From the NCBI RefSeq assembly GCF_902459745.1, contig NZ_CABPSJ010000007.1, positions 62,001 to 126,000 on the forward strand: a DNA stretch of 64,000 bases. The letters are read 5' to 3'. The stretch comes from Pandoraea communis. GTDB taxonomy: Bacteria; Pseudomonadota; Gammaproteobacteria; Burkholderiales; Burkholderiaceae. The notes beneath the pieces are model-generated. The model worked only from the letters and a program-made list of their open reading frames with translations. It had not been told where the DNA came from and ran no database searches. Both the position numbers and the translations under genes were made by a program. Of the stretch, positions 33,555 to 43,172 are shown piece by piece (the first letter of the stretch is position 1; each line of letters starts with the position of its first letter).

Positions 33555-34406
33555 GTGGCCACCACCAAAACTCCCCGCACCCGCGCGAAAGCGGCCGGCG
33601 CCTCCGAAACGCCGGCTGCCGCGAGCACACCGTCAGCCGACTCCACACTCTACGTTCAGTCCGTCGAAAAGGCGATGAAGGTGCTGACTGCGTTCGACGG
33701 CTCGAAGCGCCATCTTTCGCTCTCCGAAATTGCCGTGGCCACGGGCCTGGACATTAGTGCGGCGCAGCGCTTCACCTTTACGCTGTCGGCGCTGGGCTAT
33801 CTGCTCAAAGACCCGCAGAGCAAGAAGTACGAACTCTCGCCGAAGCTGCTGGACTTCACGTATCACTATCTCGTCTCGAACGAACTGGTGAGCCGCGCAG
33901 CGCCCTATCTTCAGCAATTGGCGGCAGAGACGGAAGAGGCCACGAACCTGACGGTGCGGCTGGATACGGACATCGTTTTCGTTCTGCGTATCGTGAGCCG
34001 CAGCGTATTCAACGCGAACGTCATTGTCGGTTCGCGCCTGCCTGCGTATTGCACGGCGCCGGGGCTGGCGATGCTCGCCACGCTCGACGATGCCGAGATC
34101 GACGACATTCTGGCGCGCACCAATCTCGTACAGTTCACCCCCGTCACCCTGACGCAGCCGCGCAGAATCAAGGAGCGGCTCGCACGCATTCGCAAGCAGG
34201 GGTATTCGCATACGGAAGACGAGTTCTTCATGGGCGACATTTCGACGGCGGCTGCCGTAGTGAATCAGGACGGCAGGGCCATCGGGGCGATCAACATTGC
34301 GGTGCCCCGCGTGCGCTGGAATGCCGAGCGCGACGAGCGGCGCTTTGCCGATCTCGTGATTCAGACGGCGGGCGCGTTGTCGGCGCGGCGTCGACAGGAA
34401 ATGTAA
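33555..34406 (+). CDS. IclR family transcriptional regulator
   Basis: A 283-residue regulator with a GTG start. After a low-complexity Ala/Thr/Ser tail (1-30), the winged helix covers about 32-95 (YVQSVEKAMKVLTAFDGSKR and LSLSEIAVATGLDISAAQRF). The IclR effector domain follows, with GSRLPAYCTAPGLAMLATLD and GYSHTEDEFFMGDISTAAAV. IclR proteins often control neighbouring aromatic or acid catabolic genes in response to a pathway metabolite. It lies 125 bp after the CoA ligase with its own AT-rich promoter region. Confidence 0.9.
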   Translation: MATTKTPRTRAKAAGASETPAAASTPSADSTLYVQSVEKAMKVLTAFDGSKRHLSLSEIAVATGLDISAAQRFTFTLSALGYLLKDPQSKKYELSPKLLDFTYHYLVSNELVSRAAPYLQQLAAETEEATNLTVRLDTDIVFVLRIVSRSVFNANVIVGSRLPAYCTAPGLAMLATLDDAEIDDILARTNLVQFTPVTLTQPRRIKERLARIRKQGYSHTEDEFFMGDISTAAAVVNQDGRAIGAINIAVPRVRWNAERDERRFADLVIQTAGALSARRRQEM

Positions 34407-34791
34407 TAGAAGCGGGCGCGCCGGCAGGTGGTCGGCCAGACGGCCGGTTGCCCTCTCAAAATGGCGTGCTAAAATCCCGCCCCATGGGTATGGAGCAAGG
34501 CTGAGTTCCGGGAATTCCGGCATCGCGCGTAGCGGCACGCAACCCACAGTGCCGTAGGGACGACGCGTGATCAGGCACGATGTGCCGGATATCTCTCTGA
34601 GAAACCGATGGCCGAACCGGGGCGGCCAGACGGTGCGCCGCATACGGTGCGCAAGCCGCTGCCAGACTTTCCAACCCGAATATCGAACCGTTGATCTCTC
34701 AGACCGGTTTCATTCCCCCGTACTTCAAATTGCGCATCGCGTTCCGGGCAGTCATGCCCGAGGATTTGTGGCGCGTACGGGAGACGGAGCC
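34407..34791. other. 385-bp stretch without a supported gene
   Basis: Lies between the IclR gene and the diguanylate cyclase gene. The frame of the cyclase is open through most of it, but no ribosome site or family similarity supports translation here. I see no RNA gene or repeat. Confidence 0.45.
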
Positions 34792-36033
34792 ATGGCTCTT
34801 GGTTTGTCATTGCCGACGCTGGATCTGCCGACATTACAGTTCGTGACTTTCCTGTTGAGCATTGCGACAGGCATCCTGTTCATGCTCGACGCTTTGCGTC
34901 GCGACGAAGCCGAGTCTCCGCGCTGGTGGAGTCTGGCTTTCCTGCTCGCGACGTTCTCGCCCATTCTCTATTTGCTTGCTGCACGAAGCCCCCGGCTCGC
35001 GGTGCTCTATCCGCTGGGCAATGCTGTGGCGACGCTCGCGTTCGCGATGGTGTGGAGCGGTGCGCGACGTTTCTATGCGCGCAGCGTGCAATGGGTTACG
35101 GTGTTCGGCGGTCCGGCGGTGCTGTTGTGGGGGACATGGTTGTTTGCCCGACCGCTCGATGCCTGGAGCGGCGGTGTGCTGTTCTTCTCCCTGCTGGCGT
35201 TCTACAGCCTGATGGCGGCGAAGGAGTTCTGGCAGGCCTCGGGATTACGGCTGCCGAGCAGCATCGTGTTGGCGGTGGTTGCCGTGTTGCACGGATCTTT
35301 CTATGCGGTGCGCGCGGTGGCGCTGGTGTGGCTCGGTCCGGGCGATCCGCAGTTTCTGATGTGGTTCGGCCCGCAGGTGTCGACGACGGAAATGCTTGTG
35401 CTGATCGTGGTGGCGAGCTTCCTGATGGTCTCGCTGGGCAAGGAGCGCTCGGAAATCGCACTGCACCGCGCCGCCACGCGCGATGGTCTGACGCAGGCGT
35501 TCAACCGCCTTGAGTTCACGCGCCTTGCGCGCGAGCAGATGCGCCGGCATAGCGCGGCACGCGCGCCGGTGGCCTTGCTGCTGCTCGATCTGGATCACTT
35601 CAAACGCATCAACGATACGTACGGGCATCCGTTTGGCGACACGGTGCTGTTGCTGTTCGCCCGCACGGCGTCGCAACAACTGCGCTCGGACGATATTTTC
35701 GGACGCTACGGCGGCGAGGAGTTCGCGCTATTCCTGCCTGGCGTGGGCGCGCCCGAGGCTCAGACGATCGCCGAACGTGTGCGGGAAGCCTTCGAGCGAG
35801 CCGGCCGCATGGTGCAGGGCGAAACGGTCGCTGCGACCGTGAGTATCGGGATCGCCTGCGACGAGCGCTCACGCGGGGAATTGTCGTCGCTGGTGCAGCG
35901 GGCAGATCGCGCGCTCTATCAGGCCAAGGCGGCTGGCCGGAATCGCTGCGTGCGATACACGCCGGAGACGGCCATGCCAGCCACAGATTCTCGCGCCGAA
36001 GTGCAGGCATTGCGCGCCGCGGCAGGCGGGTGA
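34792..36033 (+). CDS. Membrane diguanylate cyclase (GGDEF)
   Basis: A 413-residue protein starting MALGLSLPTLDLPTLQFVTF, with GGGAGA 7 nt upstream. Residues 1-210 form about six hydrophobic segments with short loops, a membrane sensor without a recognised ligand domain. The cytoplasmic GGDEF domain starts at TRDGLTQAFNRLEFTRLA. The catalytic motif is GGEEF at 307-311. RxxD (R298-D301) lies five residues before it, so product inhibition at an I-site is expected. LDLDHFKRINDTYGHPFGD is complete. It should make cyclic di-GMP. It is convergent with the outer-membrane protein gene at 36089. Confidence 0.93.
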   Translation: MALGLSLPTLDLPTLQFVTFLLSIATGILFMLDALRRDEAESPRWWSLAFLLATFSPILYLLAARSPRLAVLYPLGNAVATLAFAMVWSGARRFYARSVQWVTVFGGPAVLLWGTWLFARPLDAWSGGVLFFSLLAFYSLMAAKEFWQASGLRLPSSIVLAVVAVLHGSFYAVRAVALVWLGPGDPQFLMWFGPQVSTTEMLVLIVVASFLMVSLGKERSEIALHRAATRDGLTQAFNRLEFTRLAREQMRRHSAARAPVALLLLDLDHFKRINDTYGHPFGDTVLLLFARTASQQLRSDDIFGRYGGEEFALFLPGVGAPEAQTIAERVREAFERAGRMVQGETVAATVSIGIACDERSRGELSSLVQRADRALYQAKAAGRNRCVRYTPETAMPATDSRAEVQALRAAAGG

Positions 36034-36088
36034 CGCACTTTCGACCATCGGGCCGGCGTTCGCGTTCGCGGCGCGGGCCCACATGCCG

Positions 36089-36898
36089 TTAGTGGCCGAA
36101 CGTGAAGCTCACACCTCCCAGGATCTGCCATCTGGGCACGCTGCCAGAGTGCACCACCGAGTATTGCGGTTCGAGGAACGCGTTGACGATCGTGGTACCG
36201 ATCTTCCACGTCTTGCCGGCACCCAGCCCCAGGGGAATGTAGTAGTTGCCGCGTTGCAGATCGAAGGACCAGGTCGCAGTGGAGCGCAGATACCAGCCGT
36301 CCGTCAGGTTGTAGATGATGAAAGGCTGGGCCGTAAGCGACTCCACCGTCGGACGATCTCCCTGACCGGCGAACGAGTGCTGCCACTGGACCAGCGCACC
36401 GAACACGCCGGACTTGTTCGAATGCACGCCGACGGCGGCAAGACCTGCCTGCCATTTCCCCGTCCCCAGGGATTTGTCTGTCGCCGTTGGTATCGTCAGC
36501 AACGGGCCGACGCCGAATTGCGTCCCCCCGCCTGCGTCCAGCAGGAAGATGTCGAACAGGTTGATGTCACCGAGTCCGGTCTGGTAGCCGCCCGCCGGAT
36601 CGGGGCGCGTACTGATCGGCACCGTCGCGCGAAAGATCTGCGGCACAGGCACGAAGCGGTTCGGTCCGAAAGGTATCGTCGGGCGCAAGATAAAGTCGTT
36701 CGTGTGCGTATTGGTTCCGAAGATCGACGGCGCGTAAAAGTTCTGGATGTTGAACGCTGGCGCAAGATTGAGCGGATTGTTGCTCTTGTTCGCTTCTTCG
36801 ACTGTCGTTTGTGCATTTGCCGTCGACATACAAGCCAGCAGCCCCCCGGCCGCGAGACACAGAAGTGATTGCTTCATTGAGGTATTGCACATCGTCAT
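36089..36898 (-). CDS. Putative outer-membrane beta-barrel protein
   Basis: A 269-residue exported protein. The ATG at 36898 has GCGGAG 6 nt upstream, and a second in-frame ATG at 36877 is possible. The signal peptide is MKQSLLCLAAGGLLACMSTA with cleavage after ANA. The mature protein alternates short aromatic strands with glycine turns (FNIQNFYAPSIFGTNTHTND, FGVGPLLTIPTATDKSLGTG) and ends in SFTFGH, a pattern of small outer-membrane channels. It resembles proteins labelled 'neuromedin U' or 'transporter' in proteobacterial genomes. Function unknown. Confidence 0.7.
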   Translation of the reverse strand: MTMCNTSMKQSLLCLAAGGLLACMSTANAQTTVEEANKSNNPLNLAPAFNIQNFYAPSIFGTNTHTNDFILRPTIPFGPNRFVPVPQIFRATVPISTRPDPAGGYQTGLGDINLFDIFLLDAGGGTQFGVGPLLTIPTATDKSLGTGKWQAGLAAVGVHSNKSGVFGALVQWQHSFAGQGDRPTVESLTAQPFIIYNLTDGWYLRSTATWSFDLQRGNYYIPLGLGAGKTWKIGTTIVNAFLEPQYSVVHSGSVPRWQILGGVSFTFGH

Positions 36899-37263
36899 TG
36901 TGGCTCCGCGAGTTATCGAATGTTGGTGTCTTTCTTTTGCAAAGGTGCAGGACGAGGGAGGCAATTGAAGGGGCGATATCAGGCCGCAAAAGATCGCGAG
37001 GCGATCTCGCCCTGACCTGCTTCGTCCGGTAAGGCTTCGCGCTGCGCCCGGATGTCTTGTCAGCCCGCGGATTCTGCGGCGGCCGCCATATCTGGAGCGC
37101 CTCTTTGCCGCATCACGCACGGGTGCGAACGTCGAGGGGCGAAAGTCGAAATTCGATAGTCCGTCAAATACGATGTTTCATTGTTTGAAATCTGACGGTT
37201 TTCGATTGATAGGTGAGCGCAAAAGCCAATGGCGTTTGCGGCAAGCGCCAGGCGGGCTGACGC
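36899..37263. other. 365-bp stretch without a supported gene
   Basis: Lies between two minus-strand outer-membrane protein genes. It contains a probable terminator for the autotransporter near 37221-37250 and should contain the promoter of the 36898 gene. No further gene is supported. Confidence 0.45.
37221..37250 (-). terminator. Probable terminator after the autotransporter gene
   Basis: On the minus strand TGGCGCTTGC pairs with GCAAACGCCA (one G-T pair, 1-nt centre), followed after TTGGC by TTTT. It lies 14 bp past the autotransporter stop. Confidence 0.45.
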
Positions 37264-39960
37264 TTACCAGGTCCAGCGCAGCCCGAGCGTCGCGGAGACA
37301 CTCTGCTGACGCGTGCTGTCGAGCTGTGTGAGATAGGCGAGCGTCGCGTACACGCTGGCGGACTTGTTGAAGCGTCCCGCCACGCCGATGCCGAACTGCG
37401 CCGAAGTGCTGTTCGCACTCGTCACGATTGGCGTTGCGCCGCCGAAGACGACACGGCCATCGCTGCCGAAGGCGTGCAGCAGATTGAACAGCAGATAAGG
37501 ACGCAGCAGGCCGCGCGCGCCGTCGTAGTTGCCCTCCAGACGGGCGCCAAGGCGTGCGAGCCAACTGTTGGTGTTGCCGAACGTCACGCTGGAAATGCCG
37601 TCGTTGAGGTCGTTGATCGACTGGTGTTGCCAGATGATCTGCGCCTGTGGCTCAAGGGCTAGCGTCGAGGTGAGGGGAATGGGCCATCCGGTCTCGAGCG
37701 AGGCAGACAGCCCCTTGCCATTCACGTCGCGGTTCAGGCCGCTGGCGGGTCGCGTCTGATATTGCAACGCCGACGCGAGCACCACCGCATCGGTGTACGC
37801 GCCACCGGGCATCACGTGGGTCCAGTAGACGCCGGCGCTATACATATCGAGTCCGAGCGATCCGGCTTGCGTATCGCGCACGCCGAGCGCGAGGCCCTGC
37901 ACATCGCCCGACGCGCGGGTCCAGCCGCCCAGAATGCCGACGTGATCGCTGTGCCCGCTATCGGAGCGACCGGCGAAGACATCGTGCCCGAGTTGCACGC
38001 CGCCGATATTGCCGTCGAACTGCGGTGTTACGTCGCCTTTGCTGCGCAGTTGTTCCGTTTGTCCCCAGATACGCACCCAACCGTCGGTCAGCCAACCGCG
38101 CTCGCTGAGCAATCCTTGTTGTCCCTGCCGTTCGTGGAACGTCCCCAGTTGAGCGAAACCGGCGGTGCGCGCCAGTTCCGGCATGACCGAATACACGGGG
38201 ACTTCAATGCGGTAGATCGGCACCGGGTCGCTACCCGGCGGCGCCACGGCGGGGCTGCCTGCGGCTGCGACCGGCGCCTCGATCGTTGTGACCGTTGCGC
38301 CGGTGACCGGGTCGACGGTGGCGACCGTCGTGCTGGCAGGCACCGTCGAGCGCAGGTACCAGCTCTGCTCGCTGCCCGGCGCCGTGCCGCCTTTGTACAG
38401 GTAATACGAGTAGGCGCCTGCACTGACGGGGCCCCTGAGCGTGAAGGCCGATGCGCTCGACGTCGCACCGCCCGTGGCCAGCACCATCGGGATGCCGTTT
38501 CCGGTGGTCAATCCGCCGAGCCCGGCCAGATTGTTCACGGCGATGGTGGTGTTGCCGCTTATCGCGCCGCCGGTGATCGTGAGCGGTGCCACGCGCGAAT
38601 TGTCGCCGCCCAGCACCGTGTCGATGGCGAGCGTTCCGTTCTGGCCCGTGTAGTTGCCAACGAGTGTCAGCGTTGCGTTGCCCGCCCCATCGCCCGGATG
38701 AATCGTTCCCTGATTGGTGACATCGCCCGTGAGGGTGCCCGTGCCGGCCAGCGTTGCGCTGGCAGCGATGGACGTTGTTGCGCCGCCGAGGGTGCCTGTC
38801 AGATTGAGGATGCCGCTCTGGAGCTGCGCGGACGTGAAGCTGCCGCTGCCGCTCCACGTCCAGTTGTCTCCCTGCGCGAGCAGCGTACCGAAGTTGACGA
38901 AAGCGTTGCTCGCCGTACCGGTGCCTTGCAGGATCAACCGGCTGACTGCGCTTGCACCGCCATCCGCCGTGCCGATGATTTGCGAACCGGTTTGCAGGGT
39001 GAGCGTGTTGGCGCGTGCTGCCGGGTTCATGGCGATGGCAGTGCCCGCGTCGCTCTGGATCAGGCCGGCATTGGTGATGGAGATCGTGCCATTGACGGTG
39101 CGAACACCGAAGCCCTGCCGGCTGATGATCTGCCCGCCCGCCTGATTCACGATGGACGAGACGAACCCCTGGGCGGTGTTCGACACGACGGCGTCGCTGT
39201 TCACGCCGCGCGCCTCGATGTAGCCGCTGTTAACGAGGTTGTTGTTGTTGCCTTGCATGAAGACGGTGAACGAACGGTTCGACGCCACGCCGCCAGTCGT
39301 GATCAGCGTGCCTGAGTTCGTTACCGTGCTTTGTCCGCCGACGACGCTGATCGCGCGGCTGCCCGAACCGTTGGCGGTGACCGTGCCAGTGTTCACGAAC
39401 GTGTTGCTCAAGCCCAACCCCGACGCTTGCCCCCACGCGGCCGTCATGCCATAAGCGCTGGGGCCGGACACCGTGATGGTGCCGTTATTGGTCAGCGAGC
39501 CATTGTTGCCGTTGATCGCCATGCCGTCGTTTTGTCCGCCGGTGGTGGTAATCACCCCTGTGGACGTATTCACGAGGGTGTTGCCATTGCCGGTGCCGAG
39601 CATGGCCGCGCCGCGGCCGGTCGCCGTGGAGCCCGTCAGATTGACGGTGCCGGCATTGGTGATCGTGCTGGAAGTGTCGACGGAGAGGGTGGCGGTGTTC
39701 GGCAGCGTCCGCGTCAGCGAAACATTGCTGCCGCCGGTCACGTTCACACTCACGTTGGTGCTGCCCGTCTGTGCGGTGACGCTCGTGTCGTTGCCGGTGC
39801 AAGTGACGGTCGTACCACTGGTAGGCGCCGTGTTGTCGCACGCCGCTTTAGCGAGTCCAGGCACGCAAAGCGAGACCGCTAGAATCAGCGGCCGCAAAGG
39901 AAGCGGGCAGCGATGAATCGGAACTGGGCGAGACGCAATCTTGAGCGGTGAGGCGTGCAT
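37264..39960 (-). CDS. Autotransporter (type Va secretion) outer-membrane protein
   Basis: An 898-residue protein. It has a basic n-region and signal peptide with cleavage after AKA (about residue 39). The passenger (about 40-580) is rich in Gly, Thr, Asn and Ser and built of repeated beta-helix-like units such as ITNAGTVNLTGS, LTNNGTITVSG and VTNSGTLITTGG. From about residue 620 the autotransporter barrel domain follows (LSERGWLTDGWVRIWGQTEQ onward) and ends in LGLRWTW, the aromatic terminus used for barrel assembly. No protease motif is visible in the passenger. GGGAG lies 6 nt ahead of the ATG. An adhesin-like surface role is plausible. Confidence 0.9.
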   Translation of the reverse strand: MHASPLKIASRPVPIHRCPLPLRPLILAVSLCVPGLAKAACDNTAPTSGTTVTCTGNDTSVTAQTGSTNVSVNVTGGSNVSLTRTLPNTATLSVDTSSTITNAGTVNLTGSTATGRGAAMLGTGNGNTLVNTSTGVITTTGGQNDGMAINGNNGSLTNNGTITVSGPSAYGMTAAWGQASGLGLSNTFVNTGTVTANGSGSRAISVVGGQSTVTNSGTLITTGGVASNRSFTVFMQGNNNNLVNSGYIEARGVNSDAVVSNTAQGFVSSIVNQAGGQIISRQGFGVRTVNGTISITNAGLIQSDAGTAIAMNPAARANTLTLQTGSQIIGTADGGASAVSRLILQGTGTASNAFVNFGTLLAQGDNWTWSGSGSFTSAQLQSGILNLTGTLGGATTSIAASATLAGTGTLTGDVTNQGTIHPGDGAGNATLTLVGNYTGQNGTLAIDTVLGGDNSRVAPLTITGGAISGNTTIAVNNLAGLGGLTTGNGIPMVLATGGATSSASAFTLRGPVSAGAYSYYLYKGGTAPGSEQSWYLRSTVPASTTVATVDPVTGATVTTIEAPVAAAGSPAVAPPGSDPVPIYRIEVPVYSVMPELARTAGFAQLGTFHERQGQQGLLSERGWLTDGWVRIWGQTEQLRSKGDVTPQFDGNIGGVQLGHDVFAGRSDSGHSDHVGILGGWTRASGDVQGLALGVRDTQAGSLGLDMYSAGVYWTHVMPGGAYTDAVVLASALQYQTRPASGLNRDVNGKGLSASLETGWPIPLTSTLALEPQAQIIWQHQSINDLNDGISSVTFGNTNSWLARLGARLEGNYDGARGLLRPYLLFNLLHAFGSDGRVVFGGATPIVTSANSTSAQFGIGVAGRFNKSASVYATLAYLTQLDSTRQQSVSATLGLRWTW

Positions 39961-40256
39961 GGCACACTCCCGTGACGATTGGTAATCCCCGTGGCGCTAA
40001 ATTAGAATGGCTTTCTAAAAAACACAATTGAGAGCATTGCTATATTATTTTCGATGTTGTTTTTTTGAAACGTAACGACGCCTGAATGCCATGACGCCCA
40101 TGGCCAGACGTTTTTCACGAATTTCCAGGAATTCGAACAACGATATGTTCAATGGGCGACAGCATTTGGCAGGTAATGCGGGCTCGCCATGTATTTCGCG
40201 AACAGAATGGTTTTCGCGAAGCGTTTAGTTATTGTATTTAGCGAGAATTCAACACT

Positions 40257-40667
40257 GTGCCGTCGACTATCAGCAATTCACTGCTTTGGATTTTTGAACC
40301 CTTGGAGAACGACGAAACATTTATTCCCCGGAAAATGTTCGGTGCCGATGTCGCCTACGTGCACGGCGTGCAATGCCTGGCCGTCATTGATCGCGACGCC
40401 CCGTGGGACGGACTGCTCGTTTGCACGTCGCGCGAGCACCACGCGTCTCTGATGGGCGAAATGCCGGTGTTGCGCCCGCACCCGGTGTTGGGGAAGTGGC
40501 TGTATTTGCCGCAAAGCGAGGCCGAGTTCGAATCCGTCGCGCGGCATCTGACGGCGCGCGTCCTCGCCGGGGACCCTCGCATCGGGGTAGAGCCGAAGCC
40601 ACGCAAGCCTCGTAAGCCACGCCAACCGGGCAAGCAAGCGGCGCCAGCGCGCCGCGTCAAGCCGTAG
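40257..40667 (+). CDS. Conserved-type hypothetical protein with a basic tail
   Basis: A 136-residue protein read from a GTG at 40257; the ribosome site is weak, so the start is uncertain. The compact domain contains RKMFGADVAYVHGVQCLAVI, then GLLVCTSREHHASLMGEMPV and HPVLGKWLYLPQSEAEFESV. The Met-Phe-Gly opening recalls TfoX-N/YjbR-like folds, but I cannot assign it. After DPRIGVEPKPRK the last ~25 residues are Lys/Arg/Pro-rich and probably disordered. The AT-rich 290 bp upstream gives an isolated promoter region. It ends 21 bp from the convergent MFS gene. Confidence 0.6.
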   Translation: MPSTISNSLLWIFEPLENDETFIPRKMFGADVAYVHGVQCLAVIDRDAPWDGLLVCTSREHHASLMGEMPVLRPHPVLGKWLYLPQSEAEFESVARHLTARVLAGDPRIGVEPKPRKPRKPRQPGKQAAPARRVKP

Positions 40668-40688
40668 CGCCGTAGACGTCATAGAGGA

Positions 40689-42227
40689 TCAGTCGGCCGC
40701 CACGTGCACCATCTCCTCTACTTCGCCGGGCGTCTTCTTCTTCACGCGGATGAAGAGCAGCAGTGGCATGACGACGAGCGTGAGCGCCATCATGAGTCTG
40801 AAATCGTTCAGATAGGCGATCATCGCGGCTTGCCGGGTGACTTCGGCGTTGAGCGCGGCCATCGCCGCCGCGCCATACGTCTGCGCATAACTCTCGACGC
40901 CTTGCGTGAACGGTGTGATGTACTCGGAGAGCGAGGCGTGATTGACCTGTGTGTTCTGCGTGAGCAGCGTCTGTACGACCGAGATGCCGATACTGCTGCC
41001 GATATTGCGTGAGAGGCTGTAAATGGCCGCGCCGTCGGCGCGCAGCGTGCCAGGCAGTGTGGCGAACGTGACCGTGGTAAGCGGCACGAAGACGAAGCCA
41101 AGCCCGAAACCCTGAATGACCCCTGGCCAGACGATATCCGACGGACGCAGCGTGAGCGAGTACCCGGCCATCAGATACAGCGAATAGGCGGTCAGCGCGA
41201 AGCCGAAGCCGAGCAGATAGCGAACGTCGACCTTGCCGACCATCCGTCCGACGATCAGCATGGCGGCCATGGTGCCTGCGCCGGAGGGCGCGGTGACCAG
41301 CCCGGTGAGAATCGCGGGGTAGCCGAACAGGCTTTGCAGCATCGGCGGTAGCAAAGCGCGCGTGGCGTAAAGGATGATGCCGACCACGAAGATATAGATA
41401 ACGCCCGTGTTGAAATTCCGGTCGCGCAGCAATGCCCGGTCGAAGAACGAATGCTCGCCGGCCGTCCATGTGTGGACGATGAAGTACGCGAAGCAGACGA
41501 TGGCGCCGAGCATCTCCAGCCAGATTTCCGTGGCGTTCAGCCAATCCTGTTGCTCGCCCCGGTCAAGCAGCAATTGCAACAGGCCGATGGCCAGACTCAG
41601 GGTGACGAAGCCCAGCACATCGAACTTACCGGCTTTCTGCTCCGGCGGCTCTTTCAGATAGGCGGCAATGCCAAGGAAGGCGATCAGGCCGATGGGCAGG
41701 TTGATGTAAAACACCCAGCGCCAGTTATAGCTGTCTGTAAGCCAGCCGCCGAGCGACGGTCCAAGAATCGGCCCGACCATCACGCCCATGCCGAAGATCG
41801 CCATCGCCGAGCCGTGCTTGTGCGGCGGGTTGATGTCGAGCATGGTCGCCTGCGAAAGCGGCACAAGCGCCGCGCCGCAAATTCCCTGGAACAGACGCGC
41901 CGCCACGATCTCTGTGAGCGATTGCGCCATGCCGCACAGGGCCGAAGCAATCGTGAAGCCCGCGACCGACCACAGGAAGACACGCCGGCGTCCGAAGCGG
42001 GCGCAAAGCGTGCCGGTGAGCGGCGTCGCGATGGCGGCCGCCACGATATAGGACGTCAGCACCCACGTAATCGAGTCCTGCGAGGCCGAAAGACTACCCT
42101 GCATATGAGGCAGGGCCACGTTGGCAATGGTGCTGTCGAGGGTCTGCAAGACCGTCGCGAGCATGACAGACACACTGACGAGCGCGCGGTGCTTGCCCGG
42201 ATCGTCAGCCTTTTGCGGGGATGACAC
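40689..42227 (-). CDS. DHA2-family (EmrB/QacA type) multidrug efflux MFS transporter
   Basis: A 512-residue proton-coupled exporter with 14 predicted helices. Start is GTG at 42227, with AGAGGA 6 nt upstream. TM1 has LATVLQTLDSTIANVALPHM (the DHA2 signature 'LDxTIVNVALP'). CARFGRRRVFLWSVAGFTIA is the loop 2-3 motif A, and GPILGPSLGGWLTDSYNWRW is motif C. It lies 89 bp behind a MarR gene on the same strand, which probably represses it. No EmrA-type membrane fusion gene is adjacent, so it may work alone or with a distant partner. Confidence 0.9.
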   Translation of the reverse strand: MSSPQKADDPGKHRALVSVSVMLATVLQTLDSTIANVALPHMQGSLSASQDSITWVLTSYIVAAAIATPLTGTLCARFGRRRVFLWSVAGFTIASALCGMAQSLTEIVAARLFQGICGAALVPLSQATMLDINPPHKHGSAMAIFGMGVMVGPILGPSLGGWLTDSYNWRWVFYINLPIGLIAFLGIAAYLKEPPEQKAGKFDVLGFVTLSLAIGLLQLLLDRGEQQDWLNATEIWLEMLGAIVCFAYFIVHTWTAGEHSFFDRALLRDRNFNTGVIYIFVVGIILYATRALLPPMLQSLFGYPAILTGLVTAPSGAGTMAAMLIVGRMVGKVDVRYLLGFGFALTAYSLYLMAGYSLTLRPSDIVWPGVIQGFGLGFVFVPLTTVTFATLPGTLRADGAAIYSLSRNIGSSIGISVVQTLLTQNTQVNHASLSEYITPFTQGVESYAQTYGAAAMAALNAEVTRQAAMIAYLNDFRLMMALTLVVMPLLLFIRVKKKTPGEVEEMVHVAAD

Positions 42228-42316
42228 GGTAATTCCTCTGGTCGATCGTTGTTTTTGTCGTTATGACGATGCGAAGGGGGCTGTCTTCGCACGCGTGGCC
42301 TCCTGCACCCTGCGGC

Positions 42317-42805
42317 TTACTCCGGCTCGGCCTCCTCGGAATGGCGCGCCGGGGCCGGACATTCGGCTTCGGCACGCGTGAGGTTCGTCAGCACCTTGCC
42401 CAGCAATCGCGACAACTCGGCACGCTCGGCCGGTGTGAGGTCGGCCAGCGCCTCGCGCTCCGCCACATTGGCGAACGCGACGATCGTGTCGATCTTCGCC
42501 TCCGAAGCCTCTGTCAGGTAAAGCAGGTGCGCGCGTTTGTCGTTCGGGTCGCGCTCGCGACGTACGAGGCCCTTTTCCCCGAGCCGGTCCAGCAGTCTGA
42601 CGAGTGCCATCGGCGTCAACTCCATGCGTTCGGCCAGTTCTGCCTGCGTCTGCACGCCATAGCGATGCAGCATCACCAGCACGCGGCATTGCGCCCGGGT
42701 GAGATCGAAGTTCCCGCGAGCGCGCCGGTCGAACAGGCGCGAGTGAACGCGCGCGACGTCATGCACCAGCGTGCCGAAACGGGACGACCAATCGATCTTC
42801 GACAT
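42317..42805 (-). CDS. MarR family transcriptional regulator
   Basis: A 162-residue regulator. The winged helix covers about residues 35-100 (LTRAQCRVLVMLHRYGVQTQ, AELAERMELTPMALVRLLDR). The 'DPNDKRAHLLYLTEASEAKI' stretch is the wing and start of helix 5. A C-terminal acidic tail follows (ECPAPARHSEEAEPE). It is the leading gene of a MarR-EmrB pair and most likely controls its own transcription and that of the pump in response to a toxic ligand. A dyad lies just upstream at 42858-42877. Confidence 0.9.
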   Translation of the reverse strand: MSKIDWSSRFGTLVHDVARVHSRLFDRRARGNFDLTRAQCRVLVMLHRYGVQTQAELAERMELTPMALVRLLDRLGEKGLVRRERDPNDKRAHLLYLTEASEAKIDTIVAFANVAEREALADLTPAERAELSRLLGKVLTNLTRAEAECPAPARHSEEAEPE

Positions 42806-43172
42806 GTCGTAGCCAAAAAAAGCCGGCGCAGCGATTGAGCGGCTCCGGCGGTATCAGATAGTAAACACGTTTAGTATTTTGCCAGAGTCTCTCTTAATGC
42901 GGCAACTGTAGTAAATAGGTGACACCCATGCCGCAGCAACTGGCCGGTCAAACGGGGGAGGGGTGGTTCTATACGGTGTGACGAGGGTTCCCTGGGTGGT
43001 TGGCGCAACGGGAGGCCGGGTGGGCGCGAGACGCTTAGGAAACCGCAAAAAGCCAAGAGAAATAAGCACTTGACACTTCGCCTCGGCGGATCAAGAAAGG
43101 AATGGTGCGATGCATCGGGGAGATTGCCCGAGCGTGGCACCAGCCTTTTTTTGACCTTAAGGAGTGTCAATC
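42806..43172. other. 367-bp divergent promoter region
   Basis: Lies between the MarR gene (minus) and the FeeM-like gene (plus). It holds the dyad at 42858-42877 near the MarR side and AAGGAG at 43159-43164 for the plus-strand gene. No other gene is supported. Confidence 0.5.
42858..42877. promoter_or_regulatory. Candidate MarR operator
   Basis: AGTAAAC-AC-GTTTAGT is an imperfect palindrome (one mismatched pair) 52-71 bp ahead of the MarR start and inside an AT-rich promoter-like stretch. MarR proteins typically bind such 16-20-bp dyads to repress their own operon. Confidence 0.45.

Noticed and set aside
37762-39315. 517-codon plus-strand frame opposite the autotransporter
   Set aside because: Shadow of a repetitive, Thr/Gly-rich passenger; no ribosome site or domain.
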